A program made the translations under genes and the position numbers. Positions 44,097 to 57,803 of a DNA stretch of 64,000 nucleotides are shown one piece after another. The notes under the pieces were generated by a model, which worked only from the letters and a program-made list of their open reading frames with translations, did no database searches and was not told where the DNA came from. The number at the start of each line of letters is the position of its first letter. Positions within the stretch are counted from its first letter, which is position 1. The stretch covers positions 310,001 to 374,000 of the forward strand of contig LR134362.1 in assembly GCA_900637275.1 (NCBI GenBank), written 5' to 3'. The stretch is from [Pasteurella] aerogenes (GTDB taxonomy: Bacteria > Pseudomonadota > Gammaproteobacteria > Enterobacterales > Pasteurellaceae).

Positions 44097-44936
44097 TTAC
44101 CACCCTTTTACCACACCGTCTTTAAAGTGTTTCACTGCTTCTTGATACACTTCTTCAGTTTGGTAAGCTTTCACAAAGTTTTTTACCGCTTCGCTGTCTT
44201 TATTATCTTGACGGGCAACGATAATATTTACATAAGGTGAATCTTTATCTTCCACAAAAACACCATGCTCGGTAGTATTTAAACCGACTTGACCGGCATA
44301 AGTATTGTTCACTACCGCCAAGTCAACATCGTCTAAGGCACGTGCTGCAACAGAGGTGTCCACTTCTTTAATTTGTAAATGTTTTGGATTTTCAACAATA
44401 TCTAAAGAGGTCGCGAATAAGTTGGTATTGTCTTTTAATTTGATCAGCCCTTGTTTTTCCAACAAAATCAAGGCACGCGCCAAGTTACTTGGATCATTTG
44501 GTACCGCGATTACTGCACCATCTTTTAAGTCACTGACATTTTTGATTTTTTTAGAATAACCGGCTAATGGATAAACAAAGGTATTGCCCACGATCACCAG
44601 ATTATTATATCCGTTAGATTGGGAATCTTTGTCTAAATACGGTTTATGTTGCATTGCATTGACGTCCAAATCGCCTTTACTCACCGCTGGATTTGGTAGC
44701 GCATAGTCGTTAAATTCTACGAATTCAACATCTAAATTATATTTTTCTTTAGCTACTTTAGCGGCGATTTCTGCAACTTGGTGTTCTGGACCGGACATGA
44801 CGCCGACTTTAATTTTTTGTGCCGTTTTGGCTGGTTCTGCTGGTGCGGCAGTGGTTTCTGGTTTTTTATCGTCACAAGCAGCTAAGGCAAAGACGGAGGC
44901 GAGTGCGACAACACTTAATGCTTTCTTAAAATTCAT
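44097..44936 (-). CDS. metQ: Methionine-binding lipoprotein
   Basis: A 279-residue substrate-binding lipoprotein. The lipobox is LAAC with lipidated C21. The mature domain matches the NlpA family: KVGVMSGPEHQVAEIAAKVA near 42, YALPNPAVSKGDLDVNAMQH near 82 and AVPNDPSNLARAL near 150. It captures D- and L-methionine and delivers it to MetNI. It is last in metNIQ and ends at a shared terminator. Confidence 0.95.
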   Translation of the reverse strand: MNFKKALSVVALASVFALAACDDKKPETTAAPAEPAKTAQKIKVGVMSGPEHQVAEIAAKVAKEKYNLDVEFVEFNDYALPNPAVSKGDLDVNAMQHKPYLDKDSQSNGYNNLVIVGNTFVYPLAGYSKKIKNVSDLKDGAVIAVPNDPSNLARALILLEKQGLIKLKDNTNLFATSLDIVENPKHLQIKEVDTSVAARALDDVDLAVVNNTYAGQVGLNTTEHGVFVEDKDSPYVNIIVARQDNKDSEAVKNFVKAYQTEEVYQEAVKHFKDGVVKGW

Positions 44937-44967
44937 GATTTAAATCCTCTTCAAAAAGGTTGATTAA

Positions 44968-45657
44968 TTAACGATGATCAAAATGATCAGCGAGTTTGTT
45001 TCCGTATTTTTCACATAACATGACGATAATTACGATGATAATGGTGGAAACCCATAATACGTAAGGCATATTTCTGTGTAAACCGAATGAAATCGCGGTA
45101 TTACCCAAACCACCGCCGCCAACTGCGCCTGCCATGGCGGAGTAACCGATTAAGGTGACCAAGGTGAGGGTCATGGCTTTAATCAGCATTGGTAATGCTT
45201 CAGGTAAATAAAAGCGAGTGACTAATTGCCAAACAGTAGTTCCCATCGCTTTTGCTGTTTCTGTGAGACCGCTTGGGATATCACCGAGCGCGTTTGAGGT
45301 TAAGCGGGCATAAAAAGGTAGGGCCGCTACACTCAACGGGATAATTGCTGCGGTGGTACCAAGGGTAGTACCAACTAAAAAACGGGTAACCGGCATTAAG
45401 TCGAATAATAAAATAATGAACGGAATTGAGCGTCCTACATTAATGACTATTTCTAAAATACGGTTTGCACGTTTATTTGCCAACACTTGATTCGGTTTGG
45501 TTAAAAAATTTAAGACGCCTAAAGGTAGTCCGAATAACACGGCAAACAAGGTCGCTACCAAACTCATATAGACGGTTTCAAAAGAACTCATTGCAATCAA
45601 TTGCCATATTTGAGGCGTCAGTTGGCGAGAAAATTCACTACTAAATTCAGTTAACAT
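44968..45657 (-). CDS. metI: Methionine ABC transporter permease
   Basis: A 229-residue membrane permease with about five helices. The ABC-permease loop that contacts the ATPase is GLTETAKAMGTTVWQLVTRF near residues 131-150. The segment GRSIPFIILLF near 75 is typical of MetI. It overlaps metN by 11 bases, consistent with coupled translation. Confidence 0.95.
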   Translation of the reverse strand: MLTEFSSEFSRQLTPQIWQLIAMSSFETVYMSLVATLFAVLFGLPLGVLNFLTKPNQVLANKRANRILEIVINVGRSIPFIILLFDLMPVTRFLVGTTLGTTAAIIPLSVAALPFYARLTSNALGDIPSGLTETAKAMGTTVWQLVTRFYLPEALPMLIKAMTLTLVTLIGYSAMAGAVGGGGLGNTAISFGLHRNMPYVLWVSTIIIVIIVMLCEKYGNKLADHFDHR

Positions 45658-46684
45658 AGCCTAGTACCTCAATGCGAACGTTATTTTCCATTAAATAAAT
45701 TTTGGTTTGTGTAATAGCATCTTCTCCACCTTCCACTTCGGCAATGACAAAGCCAAATTTGACGCCGCCAGCATAATCAATTTGTGAACTTAAAATACTA
45801 AGTTCTACGCCAAATTTTTTAGATGCTTGTGATAATAATGGGGCATCAACAGAGCGACCGGTAAATTCAAATTTGATAATCGGTTGTGCGTTCGGATGTT
45901 TTGGTGTTTGCGATAATTTTTCCATATATTCGTCGGGTAAACTAATGTGAAATGTCGAACGAATAAATTCTTGCGCCAATGACGTTTTCGGGTTGGAAAA
46001 AATTTCGCTCACCGAACCTTGTTCGATCAATTGTCCTTTATCAATGACTGCCACTTGATCACAAATGCGTTTTACTACATCCATTTCATGGGTGATCAAT
46101 AAAATGGTAATCCCTAAAGTGCGGTTAATTTCTTTTAATAATTTTAAAATAGATTGCGTGGTTGCCGGATCTAATGCGCTGGTTGCTTCATCGCAAAGCA
46201 ACACTTTTGGATCACTTGCCAATGCGCGTGCAATTGCTACGCGTTGCTTTTGACCGCCGGATAAATTTGCTGGATATACGTCTCTTTTGTCGTTTAAGCC
46301 AACTAATTCCAAGAGTGCATTAACTTTTTGTTGAATATGCTCTTGCGGCTTTTTTTCCAATTCTAGCGGTAAGGCAATATTGCCAAAAACGGTACGCGAA
46401 CTCAGCAAATTAAAATGTTGAAAGATCATGCCAATATTGCGGCGCTCTTGAATAAGTTGTGCTTCAGAAAGTTCTGTTAATTCTTTTCCGTCAATGATTA
46501 CGGAACCGGAAGTCGGTTTTTCCAATAAATTGACGCAACGGATCAATGTACTTTTTCCGGCACCAGACGCGCCAATCACTCCGCAAATCTGTCCCTTAGG
46601 AATTTCTAAAGAAACGTTATCAAGTGCGGTCAATTTTTTACCAGAAATATCAAAAATTTTACTAATATTTTTCAGCTTAATCAT
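45647..46684 (-). CDS. metN: Methionine ABC transporter ATPase
   Basis: A 345-residue ATPase of the methionine importer. Walker A is GASGAGKST near residue 38, the signature is LSGGQKQR near 140 and Walker B is VLLCDEATSALD near 160. The C-terminal 90 residues form the NIL domain that binds methionine and inhibits transport when it is plentiful. First gene of the operon, downstream of a MetJ operator, and divergent from gmhB as in E. coli. Confidence 0.96.
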   Translation of the reverse strand: MIKLKNISKIFDISGKKLTALDNVSLEIPKGQICGVIGASGAGKSTLIRCVNLLEKPTSGSVIIDGKELTELSEAQLIQERRNIGMIFQHFNLLSSRTVFGNIALPLELEKKPQEHIQQKVNALLELVGLNDKRDVYPANLSGGQKQRVAIARALASDPKVLLCDEATSALDPATTQSILKLLKEINRTLGITILLITHEMDVVKRICDQVAVIDKGQLIEQGSVSEIFSNPKTSLAQEFIRSTFHISLPDEYMEKLSQTPKHPNAQPIIKFEFTGRSVDAPLLSQASKKFGVELSILSSQIDYAGGVKFGFVIAEVEGGEDAITQTKIYLMENNVRIEVLGYVN

Positions 46685-46718
46685 ATAAGCCCTTTTTCGG
46701 TCAATGTTAAGTTATCTA

Positions 46719-46742
46719 GCTATTCTAGACGTCTAGATTGCT
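46719..46742 (-). promoter_or_regulatory. MetJ operator of metNIQ
   Basis: The perfect met box AGACGTCT (46727-46734) is followed directly by AGATTGCT (46735-46742) and preceded by a weaker unit. Tandem 8-mers are how the MetJ repressor binds. It lies 35-58 bases before the metN start. Confidence 0.75.
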
Positions 46743-46863
46743 GTGTCAACTGTTATTGGCAAGATTTTTATGAACAAATAGAATAAATAAGAATTAAATT
46801 GCGTCAAATGATGGGAATGGCGATAATGCTGTTATTATTGAATAAATCATTGAGGATAATGAA

Positions 46864-47415
46864 ATGAACAAAGCGATTTTCTTGGATCGTGACGGAACAT
46901 TAAATATAGATTATGGATATGTACATGAAATTGATCAATTTCATTTTATTGAAGGGAGCATTGAAGCCTTACAGCAATTAAAACAAATGGGCTATTTATT
47001 GGTGCTGGTGACCAATCAATCGGGAATTGCGCGGGGCTATTTTTCAGAACAGCAATTTTTGCAATTAACGGAATGGATGGATTGGTCATTGGCTGATCGT
47101 GGTGTGGACTTAGATGGAATTTATTATTGTCCGCATCATCCGGATGGTATCGGCGAATTTAAACAAGACTGCGATTGTCGCAAACCAAAAGCAGGGATGT
47201 TAAACCAAGCGATTAAAGAATTGAAAATTGATCCGGCACGTTCCATTATGATTGGCGATAAAATGGAAGATATGATAGCGGGGAAAAGTGCGGGAATAAA
47301 AACGAATATTTTAGTGCGTAGCGGGAAACCGATCAGCGAGGATGGCGAAAAATTAGCAGATCATGTAATCGATTCAATTGCAGACGTAGTGGCATTAATT
47401 AAAAAGTTGAAATAA
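46864..47415 (+). CDS. gmhB: Heptose-1,7-bisphosphate 7-phosphatase
   Basis: A 183-residue HAD-family phosphatase in the ADP-heptose pathway for lipopolysaccharide core. The catalytic aspartates D8 and D10 lie in FLDRDGTLN, with TNQSGIARG near residue 51. The zinc-binding loop has CPHHPDG and CDCRKP near 92-110, which is specific to GmhB. E. coli gmhB is also followed by an rRNA operon with tRNA-Ile and tRNA-Ala, so this neighbourhood is conserved. Confidence 0.94.
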   Translation: MNKAIFLDRDGTLNIDYGYVHEIDQFHFIEGSIEALQQLKQMGYLLVLVTNQSGIARGYFSEQQFLQLTEWMDWSLADRGVDLDGIYYCPHHPDGIGEFKQDCDCRKPKAGMLNQAIKELKIDPARSIMIGDKMEDMIAGKSAGIKTNILVRSGKPISEDGEKLADHVIDSIADVVALIKKLK

Positions 47416-47499
47416 TACACAAAACATTAACAAAAAATCAGCATAAAGCCGAAAAAATGTGCGGGCGATAAAAAAATACGAAAAAAGTGAAAAAAGCAC

Positions 47500-47527
47500 T
47501 TGCAAAGAAATTTCAGATGCCTATAAT
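47500..47527 (+). promoter_or_regulatory. Promoter of the rRNA operon
   Basis: TTGCAA (47500-47505) and a perfect TATAAT (47522-47527) are 16 bases apart, preceded by A-tracts (47471-47495) that look like an UP element. The start is near 47534. A second, upstream promoter is not clear. Confidence 0.85.
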
Positions 47528-47537
47528 ACGCACCCAC

Positions 47538-47599
47538 AACGACGCGACGTTGTAAAGCATTAAGAAAAACACCTCGCGTCGTTTTTTGTTCTTTAACAA
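47538..47599 (+). promoter_or_regulatory. rRNA leader hairpin and boxA
   Basis: A 10-bp stem (47538-47547 with 47574-47583) is followed by TTTTTT and then by boxA, TGTTCTTTAACAA (47587-47599). The order hairpin then boxA is that of the rRNA antitermination signal. A second boxA-like TGTTCTTTAA lies at 49707-49716 before 23S. Confidence 0.75.
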
Positions 47600-47625
47600 T
47601 ATATCAGACAATCTGTGTGGGCACT
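47597..47625 (+). other. 16S processing stem, 5' arm
   Basis: This arm pairs with 49316-49344 over 29 bases with only G-T pairs and two mismatches. The duplex encloses the 16S rRNA and is the expected RNase III substrate. Confidence 0.75.
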
Positions 47626-47753
47626 TGTTGATTGACTTTGTTTAAAACTATTTTAAATTTTGAAGTCTTAATAGGTGCTTAACTTGAAATTCATAATGAT
47701 TGAAGAAATTCAGTCGTAATTTTATAGTCAGTACATATTGAGCGATTGAACTT

Positions 47754-49296
<1,543 letters not shown>

Positions 49297-49376
49297 CCTA
49301 GATAAAGCGACAGCGAGTGTTCACACAGATTGGCTGAGATATTGTAGACAAGAGAAAGACGAAGAAACATCCTTTT

Positions 49377-49453
<77 letters not shown>

Positions 49454-49527
49454 CTCAATGAGCTTATTTTGATAAATAAGGGCAAGGTTGAGTGAGAGCG
49501 AAAGCTGAAAGGAAAATGTTGATGACT

Positions 49528-49603
49528 GGGGATATAGCTCAGCTGGGAGAGCGCCTGCCTTGCACGCAGGAGGTCAGCGGTTCGATCCCGCTTATCTCCA
49601 CCA
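49528..49603 (+). tRNA. tRNA-Ala (TGC)
   Basis: A 76-base tRNA with encoded CCA and anticodon TGC in CCTTGCACG. The acceptor stem GGGGATA pairs with TATCTCC with one G-T pair. Second tRNA of the ribosomal spacer. Confidence 0.97.
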
Positions 49604-49871
49604 AATCATCATGCCTAAGTACATTGTATGAGCAAGCCTTGATGAGGTAGTAAAGTTTATTGATATGTATTTAGTCATGATGATTTGCCGAAAGGCAATT
49701 GTCTGTTGTTCTTTAAAAAATTGGAAACAAGCTGAAAACTGAGAGATTTTTCAAGTCAGATCTTACGAAAGTAGGCGCTGATAAAAGGAAAGTCTGAGTA
49801 GTTCAAAAGAAAATCTTAACTGAGAAAAGGCAGTTAAGTGTTTAGTTGTAGAGATAATACCCTTAGACATA

Positions 49872-49890
49872 AAATGTTTGAGGTTGTATG

Positions 49891-49897
<7 letters not shown>
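49872..49897 (+). other. 23S processing stem, 5' arm
   Basis: The 26 bases pair with 52780-52805 completely if two G-T pairs are allowed. The duplex joins the ends of 23S and is the expected RNase III site. Confidence 0.8.
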
Positions 49898-52788
<2,891 letters not shown>

Positions 52789-52988
52789 ACAACCTCAAGC
52801 GTTTTGGTTTGGGGTGTGTGCAACGAGACGAAAGACGAATTGAAGAACGAAGAGAACGTGTAAAAGCAGAAAGTACAGTAGACAGCTTGTTTCGAATTTA
52901 ACAGTAAAGAGTAAAGACGAAGAACAAAGACAAGAAGATAGAATAAAACACGGATAAAATACCGAAAGGTAGAATCATCGAAAGAATT

Positions 52989-53106
52989 ATCTTGGCGGCG
53001 ATAGTGCAGTGGACCCACCTGATTCCATGCCGAACTCAGAAGTGAAACGCTGTAACGCCGATGGTAGTGTGGGGATTCCCCATGTGAGAGTAGGACACCG
53101 CCAGGT
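52989..53106 (+). rRNA. rrf: 5S ribosomal RNA
   Basis: About 118 bases; the core CATGCCGAACTCAGAAGTGA is universal and the ends CTTGGCGG and CCGCCAGG pair. End points are accurate to a few bases. The 200-base spacer from 23S (52789-52988) is purine-rich and holds no gene I can see. Confidence 0.95.
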
Positions 53107-53122
53107 AAGAAATAAAAGAGAG

Positions 53123-53151
53123 CCTCAACGAGAAATCGTTGAGGTTTTTTT
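53123..53151 (+). terminator. Terminator of the rRNA operon
   Basis: A 9-bp stem (CCTCAACGA, 53123-53131, with 53136-53144) capped by a GAAA tetraloop is followed by seven T. Confidence 0.92.
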
Positions 53152-53256
53152 GTATTGGGGAAATGAAGAGACACAAACGATAATCCCTTATCACAATGAA
53201 CAATGTCAACTATCAATAAAGAACACAAAGAAAACAAAGAAAACAAAACAAAAAAG

Positions 53257-53318
53257 AAAAGTGCGGTCATTTTTTACCTCGTTTTTAATAAAAAACTTGA
53301 AAAAATGACCGCACTTTT
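53257..53318. terminator. Inverted uptake-signal pair before pyrH
   Basis: Two opposed uptake signals give a perfect 19-bp inverted repeat (53257-53275 and 53300-53318) with a 24-base loop and a T run on the right. The flanking 53150-53256 is A-rich and otherwise empty. It may insulate pyrH from rRNA transcription. Confidence 0.7.
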
Positions 53319-53471
53319 ATTTTTTTCCTTTGCCCATATTAATATATTCTTTGCTTAAATTTTATATGCTCAATTTCGAAAATTGTTTAATTAGTCATAA
53401 ATTAGCGACAATTTTCAAGTATATTGACATGAGATTTTCGTTTTTCTATTTTCAGTTGGCTTGCATTGCTC

Positions 53472-53477
53472 TATAAT
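53472..53477 (+). promoter_or_regulatory. -10 element of pyrH
   Basis: A perfect TATAAT. The best -35, TTTTCA (53449-53454), lies 17 bases upstream. The start would be near 53484, about 30 bases before pyrH. Confidence 0.6.
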
Positions 53478-53514
53478 AAGCGGAATTTTACGTCCAAGTT
53501 CTACAGAGGGGAAA

Positions 53515-54231
53515 ATGAGTAAACCAATTTATAAACGTATTTTGCTGAAATTAAGTGGTGAAGCATTACAAGGTGAAGAAGGTTTTGGAATTGATCCATC
53601 CATTTTAGACAGAATGGCTATCGAAATTAAAGAATTATTAGCGATGGGAGTGGAAGTCGGCGTGGTACTCGGCGGCGGTAATTTATTCCGAGGTGCCAAA
53701 TTAGCCAAAGCCGGAATGAACCGTGTTGTGGGTGACCATATGGGGATGCTGGCAACCGTGATGAATGGATTGGCGATGCGCGATGCCTTACACCGTGCGG
53801 ATGTAAATGCAAAATTAATGTCAGCATTTCAATTAAATGGCATTTGTGATACCTATAACTGGTCGGAAGCCATTAAAATGTTGCGTGAAAAACGCGTAGT
53901 GATTTTCTCCGCTGGTACTGGCAGTCCATTTTTTACTACTGACTCCGCAGCTTGCTTGCGTGGGATTGAAATTGAAGCGGATGTCGTGTTAAAGGCGACA
54001 AAAGTGGATGGGGTTTATGATTCCGATCCAGCGAAAAATCCGGAAGCAAAATTGTATCATCAATTGACTTATGCGGAAGTTATTGACCGAGAATTGCAAG
54101 TAATGGACTTGGCAGCATTTACCCTTGCTCGTGATCATCATATGCCGATTCGCGTATTTAATATGGGCAAACCAGGGGCGTTACGTAACGTCATTTTAGG
54201 TAAGCAAGAAGGCACATTGATTTGTGAGTAA
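53515..54231 (+). CDS. pyrH: UMP kinase
   Basis: A 238-residue amino-acid-kinase-fold enzyme that phosphorylates UMP. Conserved blocks are RILLKLSGEALQGEEG near residue 8, VLGGGNLFRG near 53 and SAGTGSPFFTTDSAA near 135. ATG 53515 follows GAGGGGAAA; a longer in-frame extension to 53461 runs through the promoter and is not coding. First gene of a long conserved cluster leading to lpxA. Confidence 0.96.
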   Translation: MSKPIYKRILLKLSGEALQGEEGFGIDPSILDRMAIEIKELLAMGVEVGVVLGGGNLFRGAKLAKAGMNRVVGDHMGMLATVMNGLAMRDALHRADVNAKLMSAFQLNGICDTYNWSEAIKMLREKRVVIFSAGTGSPFFTTDSAACLRGIEIEADVVLKATKVDGVYDSDPAKNPEAKLYHQLTYAEVIDRELQVMDLAAFTLARDHHMPIRVFNMGKPGALRNVILGKQEGTLICE

Positions 54232-54276
54232 TTTTTCACTCAACCTGTAATTTTATCTAATTTAAAAGGAATATCT

Positions 54277-54834
54277 GTGATTAACGACATTAAAAAAGAT
54301 ACGCAAGCGCGTATGGAAAAAAGTTTAGAAACCTTCAAAAGTCATATTTCAAAAGTTCGTACCGGACGTGCGCAACCAAGTTTGCTTGATGGCATCCAAG
54401 TTGATTATTACGGTGCGGCAACGCCACTTCGTCAATTAGCCAATGTTGTGGCAGAAGATGCGCGTACATTAGCAGTAACGGTTTTTGACCGTAGTTTAAT
54501 TAGCGCAGTAGAAAAAGCAATCTTAACCTCTGATTTAGGATTAAATCCTTCCTCTGCTGGTACGACTATTCGTGTTCCATTACCTCCATTAACAGAAGAA
54601 CGTCGTCGCGATTTGATTAAAATTGTGAAAAATGAGGCGGAACAAGGAAAAGTAGCGGTTCGCAATGTACGTCGTGATGCTAATGATCAAATTAAAGCAT
54701 TGTTGAAGGACAAAGCAATTAGTGAAGATGAAGAGCGTAAAGCACAGGATGAAATCCAAAAAATTACTGATCTTTATGTGAAAAAAGTGGATGAAGCCTT
54801 AGCGGAAAAAGAAAAAGAATTATTGGATTTCTAA
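54277..54834 (+). CDS. frr: Ribosome recycling factor, GUG start
   Basis: A 185-residue factor that, with EF-G, splits ribosomes after termination. Conserved blocks are KVRTGRAQPSLLDGI near residue 30 and LPPLTEERRRDLIK near 105. The GTG start has a perfect ribosome site (AAAAGGA) and the N-terminus MINDIKKD matches E. coli MISDIRKD. Length equals E. coli. Follows pyrH by 45 bases. Confidence 0.96.
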   Translation: MINDIKKDTQARMEKSLETFKSHISKVRTGRAQPSLLDGIQVDYYGAATPLRQLANVVAEDARTLAVTVFDRSLISAVEKAILTSDLGLNPSSAGTTIRVPLPPLTEERRRDLIKIVKNEAEQGKVAVRNVRRDANDQIKALLKDKAISEDEERKAQDEIQKITDLYVKKVDEALAEKEKELLDF

Positions 54835-54867
54835 TAATTTCAGTCGATTACGAATACGCTTGTATGT

Positions 54868-54893
54868 AGGACGCTATGCTGGCGTCCTTTTTT
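54868..54893 (+). terminator. Terminator after frr
   Basis: AGGACGC (54868-54874) pairs with GCGTCCT (54882-54888), followed by TTTTT. Confidence 0.8.
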
Positions 54894-54930
54894 ATGTGAT
54901 TACGATAAGACGAAAGTGCGGTTAAAAATT

Positions 54931-56130
54931 ATGCAGAATAAACAAAAAATAGTGATTTTAGGATCCACTGGTTCGATAGGAAAAAGTACCCTATCAGTGA
55001 TTGAACACAACCCGGAAACTTACCAAGCATTTGCATTGGTGGGTGGTCGTAATGTCGAATTAATGTTTGAACAATGCGTAAAATTTCAACCGCACTTTGC
55101 CGCGTTGGAAAATGGACAAGCGGCAAAATTGTTGGCAGAAAAGTTATCGGCGGCAGGCAGTCAAACTCAAGTGCTTAGTGGTCAACAAGCAATTTGTGAG
55201 TTAGCAGCACATGATGAAGCAGATCAGGTGATGGCAGCAATTGTGGGGGCAGCGGGATTGTTGCCGACGCTTTCAGCGGTGAAAGCTGGTAAACGCGTAT
55301 TGTTAGCAAATAAAGAGGCTTTGGTCACTTGTGGGCAAATTTTTATTGATGCGGTTCAACAATATGGCGCGCAATTATTGCCAGTAGATAGTGAACATAA
55401 TGCGATTTTTCAATCTTTGCCACCGCAAGCACAAGAAAAAATTGGGTTTTGTCCATTGGCTGAATTGGGTATTAGCAAAATTGTATTGACCGGATCCGGC
55501 GGTCCGTTTCGTTATACCGAATTATCCGAGTTTGCACAGATTACGCCGGAACAGGCGGTAGCGCATCCAAATTGGTCGATGGGAAAAAAGATTTCTGTTG
55601 ATTCGGCGACTATGATGAATAAAGGGTTGGAGTACATTGAAGCTCGTTGGTTGTTTAATGCATCGGCGGACGAAATGGAAGTGATCATCCATCCGCAATC
55701 GATTATTCATTCGATGGTGCGTTATATTGATGGAAGTGTGATTGCACAAATGGGCAATCCGGATATGCGTACGCCGATTGCCGAAACCATGGCGTATCCA
55801 AAGCGGATTATTGCCGGTGTGGCACCACTTGATTTTTATCAGTTGAGTGGATTGACTTTTATGCAACCGGATTACCAACGTTATCCTTGCTTAAAATTAG
55901 CGATTGAGGCGTTTGCTTCCGGACAATATGCGACGACGGCGATGAATGCAGCAAATGAAGTGGCGGTAGAGGCATTTTTAAATCGACAAATTGGTTTTAT
56001 GGATATTGCGAAAGTGAATCAGATGACAGTAGAAAAAATGATGCCACAAGCCATTTCTGGAATTGACGATGTGTTGGCAGTCGATCACATGGCGCGCGAA
56101 TTTGCAAAACAAACAATTTTACGTTTTTAA
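54931..56130 (+). CDS. dxr: 1-deoxy-D-xylulose-5-phosphate reductoisomerase
   Basis: A 399-residue NADPH enzyme making MEP, the first committed step of bacterial isoprenoid synthesis. The nucleotide loop is GSTGSIGKST near residue 10. Active-site blocks are LLPVDSEHNAIFQ near 145, TGSGGPFR near 182 and HPNWSMGKKISVDSATMMNK near 208. I chose ATG 54931; a GTG five codons upstream lies inside an uptake signal and is not supported by E. coli. Supplies precursors to uppS, the next gene. Confidence 0.95.
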   Translation: MQNKQKIVILGSTGSIGKSTLSVIEHNPETYQAFALVGGRNVELMFEQCVKFQPHFAALENGQAAKLLAEKLSAAGSQTQVLSGQQAICELAAHDEADQVMAAIVGAAGLLPTLSAVKAGKRVLLANKEALVTCGQIFIDAVQQYGAQLLPVDSEHNAIFQSLPPQAQEKIGFCPLAELGISKIVLTGSGGPFRYTELSEFAQITPEQAVAHPNWSMGKKISVDSATMMNKGLEYIEARWLFNASADEMEVIIHPQSIIHSMVRYIDGSVIAQMGNPDMRTPIAETMAYPKRIIAGVAPLDFYQLSGLTFMQPDYQRYPCLKLAIEAFASGQYATTAMNAANEVAVEAFLNRQIGFMDIAKVNQMTVEKMMPQAISGIDDVLAVDHMAREFAKQTILRF

Positions 56131-56197
56131 CATGATTAAGCCTATGATATAGTGGCGAGAATAAAAGTGCGGTTAAAAATCCGAGTCAATTAAACAT

Positions 56198-56917
56198 ATG
56201 AAAGAAGTAGATCCAGATAATATCCCACAACACGTTGCGATTATTATGGACGGTAATGGTCGTTGGGCGAAGCAGCAGGGGAAAATGCGTATTTTTGGAC
56301 ACAAAAATGGCGTTTCTGCTGTTCGTCAAGCAGTTGCTTATGCGCGTAAAGTTGGTATAAAAGTGCTGACATTATATGCCTTTAGCAGCGAAAATTGGAA
56401 TCGTCCACAACAAGAAGTCAGCGCCTTGATGACCTTGTTTATGCAAGCGCTTGAGCGCGAAGTAAAAAAATTACATAAAAATAATATTCGGTTACAAATT
56501 ATTGGTGATGTGGCGGGCTTTAGCGCCAGTTTGCAAGAAAAAATCACTCATGCGGAAAAATTAACTGAAAATAACACCGCACTTACCTTAAATATTGCTG
56601 CTAATTATGGAGGCTGTTGGGATATTGTACAGGCGGCAAGAACATTGGCGGAGCAAGTTAAAGAGAATAAGTTGGCTGTGTCAGAGATTACGGAAACACT
56701 GTTTCAGCGTTATTTAGTAACCCAAGATCAACCGCCAGTGGATTTATTAATCCGCACTAGTGGCGAGCAGCGGATAAGTAATTTCTTGTTATGGCAGATT
56801 GCCTATGCCGAATTATATTTTTCCGACGTATTATGGCCGGATTTTAATGAACAAGAATTTCATCAGGCGATCATGGCGTATCAGCAACGTCATCGTCGTT
56901 TTGGTAGTACGGAATAG
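56198..56917 (+). CDS. uppS: Undecaprenyl diphosphate synthase
   Basis: A 239-residue cis-prenyltransferase that builds the C55 carrier lipid for peptidoglycan and LPS. The catalytic block AIIMDGNGRWAKQQGKM lies near residue 15, TLYAFSSENWNRP near 65 and the C-terminal LIRTSGEQRISNFLLWQ near 187. No strong ribosome site is visible. An uptake signal lies 20 bases upstream. The 67-base gap to dxr may hold a promoter (TATGATAT-like), which is uncertain. Confidence 0.95.
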   Translation: MKEVDPDNIPQHVAIIMDGNGRWAKQQGKMRIFGHKNGVSAVRQAVAYARKVGIKVLTLYAFSSENWNRPQQEVSALMTLFMQALEREVKKLHKNNIRLQIIGDVAGFSASLQEKITHAEKLTENNTALTLNIAANYGGCWDIVQAARTLAEQVKENKLAVSEITETLFQRYLVTQDQPPVDLLIRTSGEQRISNFLLWQIAYAELYFSDVLWPDFNEQEFHQAIMAYQQRHRRFGSTE

Positions 56918-56930
56918 TGAGGAGATTTAA

Positions 56931-57794
56931 ATGCTTAAAGAGCGGATTTTATCAGCCATTGTGCTTATTGGGATTGTTTTCGCTGCCTTATTTTTATTTT
57001 CACCTTTCTATTTTGCTTTGGCATTAGGCGTAGTGGTAACACTTGGTGTGTGGGAATGGGCGCAGTTTGCAAAAATTAAAGTCGGTTTTTGGCGTATTTT
57101 AATTGCCGGCTTATGCGGTGCGTTTTTATTTCTGTGGATTTTTGGCGAAGGCGATTATCTCAATGCTGGTCGGGTATTTGAAGGTTATGCTCAACCTTTA
57201 TTGTTACTTTCGGTGATTTGGTGGTTTGTCGCCTTGGGATTTGTTGTACGCTATCCAAATTCAGCTAATTTCTGGGGAAAATCGGCGTTTTGGCAACTTA
57301 TTTTTGCTTTTTGTACCTTGATTCCTTTCTTAGTCGGCGTTTTAAAATTACGTTTGGATGGGTATGGCGCCAATCCTTATCATGGCTTGATGCTGTTGCT
57401 TTATGTGTTTATTTTGGTGTGGAGTGCCGATTCCGGAGCGTATTTTGCTGGACGTAAATTTGGTAAACATAAATTAGCGCCAAGCGTGTCGCCAGGAAAA
57501 ACCTGGCAAGGGGTTTTGGGCGGATTAGTTACTGCGGGCGTGTTGGCTACCATTTTTATCCAAGTAGCGCCTGATAATTTATTTACGGTGGCGATCGTGC
57601 CTTTTGTGGCTTTATCGGTAGCAACGGTGGCAATTTCGGTCTTGGGCGATTTAACGGAAAGTATGTTTAAACGTGAAAGTGGCATCAAAGACAGTAGCCA
57701 ATTAATTCCGGGACATGGCGGGATTTTAGATCGGATTGATAGCCTAACCGCCGCAGTACCGTTTTTTGCCTATTTTTATTTTTATGTGTTATAG
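56931..57794 (+). CDS. cdsA: Phosphatidate cytidylyltransferase
   Basis: A 287-residue membrane enzyme with about eight helices that makes CDP-diacylglycerol for phospholipids. The family signature spans about residues 233-270 and includes SGIKDSSQLIPGHGGILDRID. The block SVSPGKTWQG near 185 also fits. It follows uppS by 13 bases with a GAGGAG ribosome site. Confidence 0.95.
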   Translation: MLKERILSAIVLIGIVFAALFLFSPFYFALALGVVVTLGVWEWAQFAKIKVGFWRILIAGLCGAFLFLWIFGEGDYLNAGRVFEGYAQPLLLLSVIWWFVALGFVVRYPNSANFWGKSAFWQLIFAFCTLIPFLVGVLKLRLDGYGANPYHGLMLLLYVFILVWSADSGAYFAGRKFGKHKLAPSVSPGKTWQGVLGGLVTAGVLATIFIQVAPDNLFTVAIVPFVALSVATVAISVLGDLTESMFKRESGIKDSSQLIPGHGGILDRIDSLTAAVPFFAYFYFYVL

Positions 57795-57803
57795 GAAAGT
57801 GTC

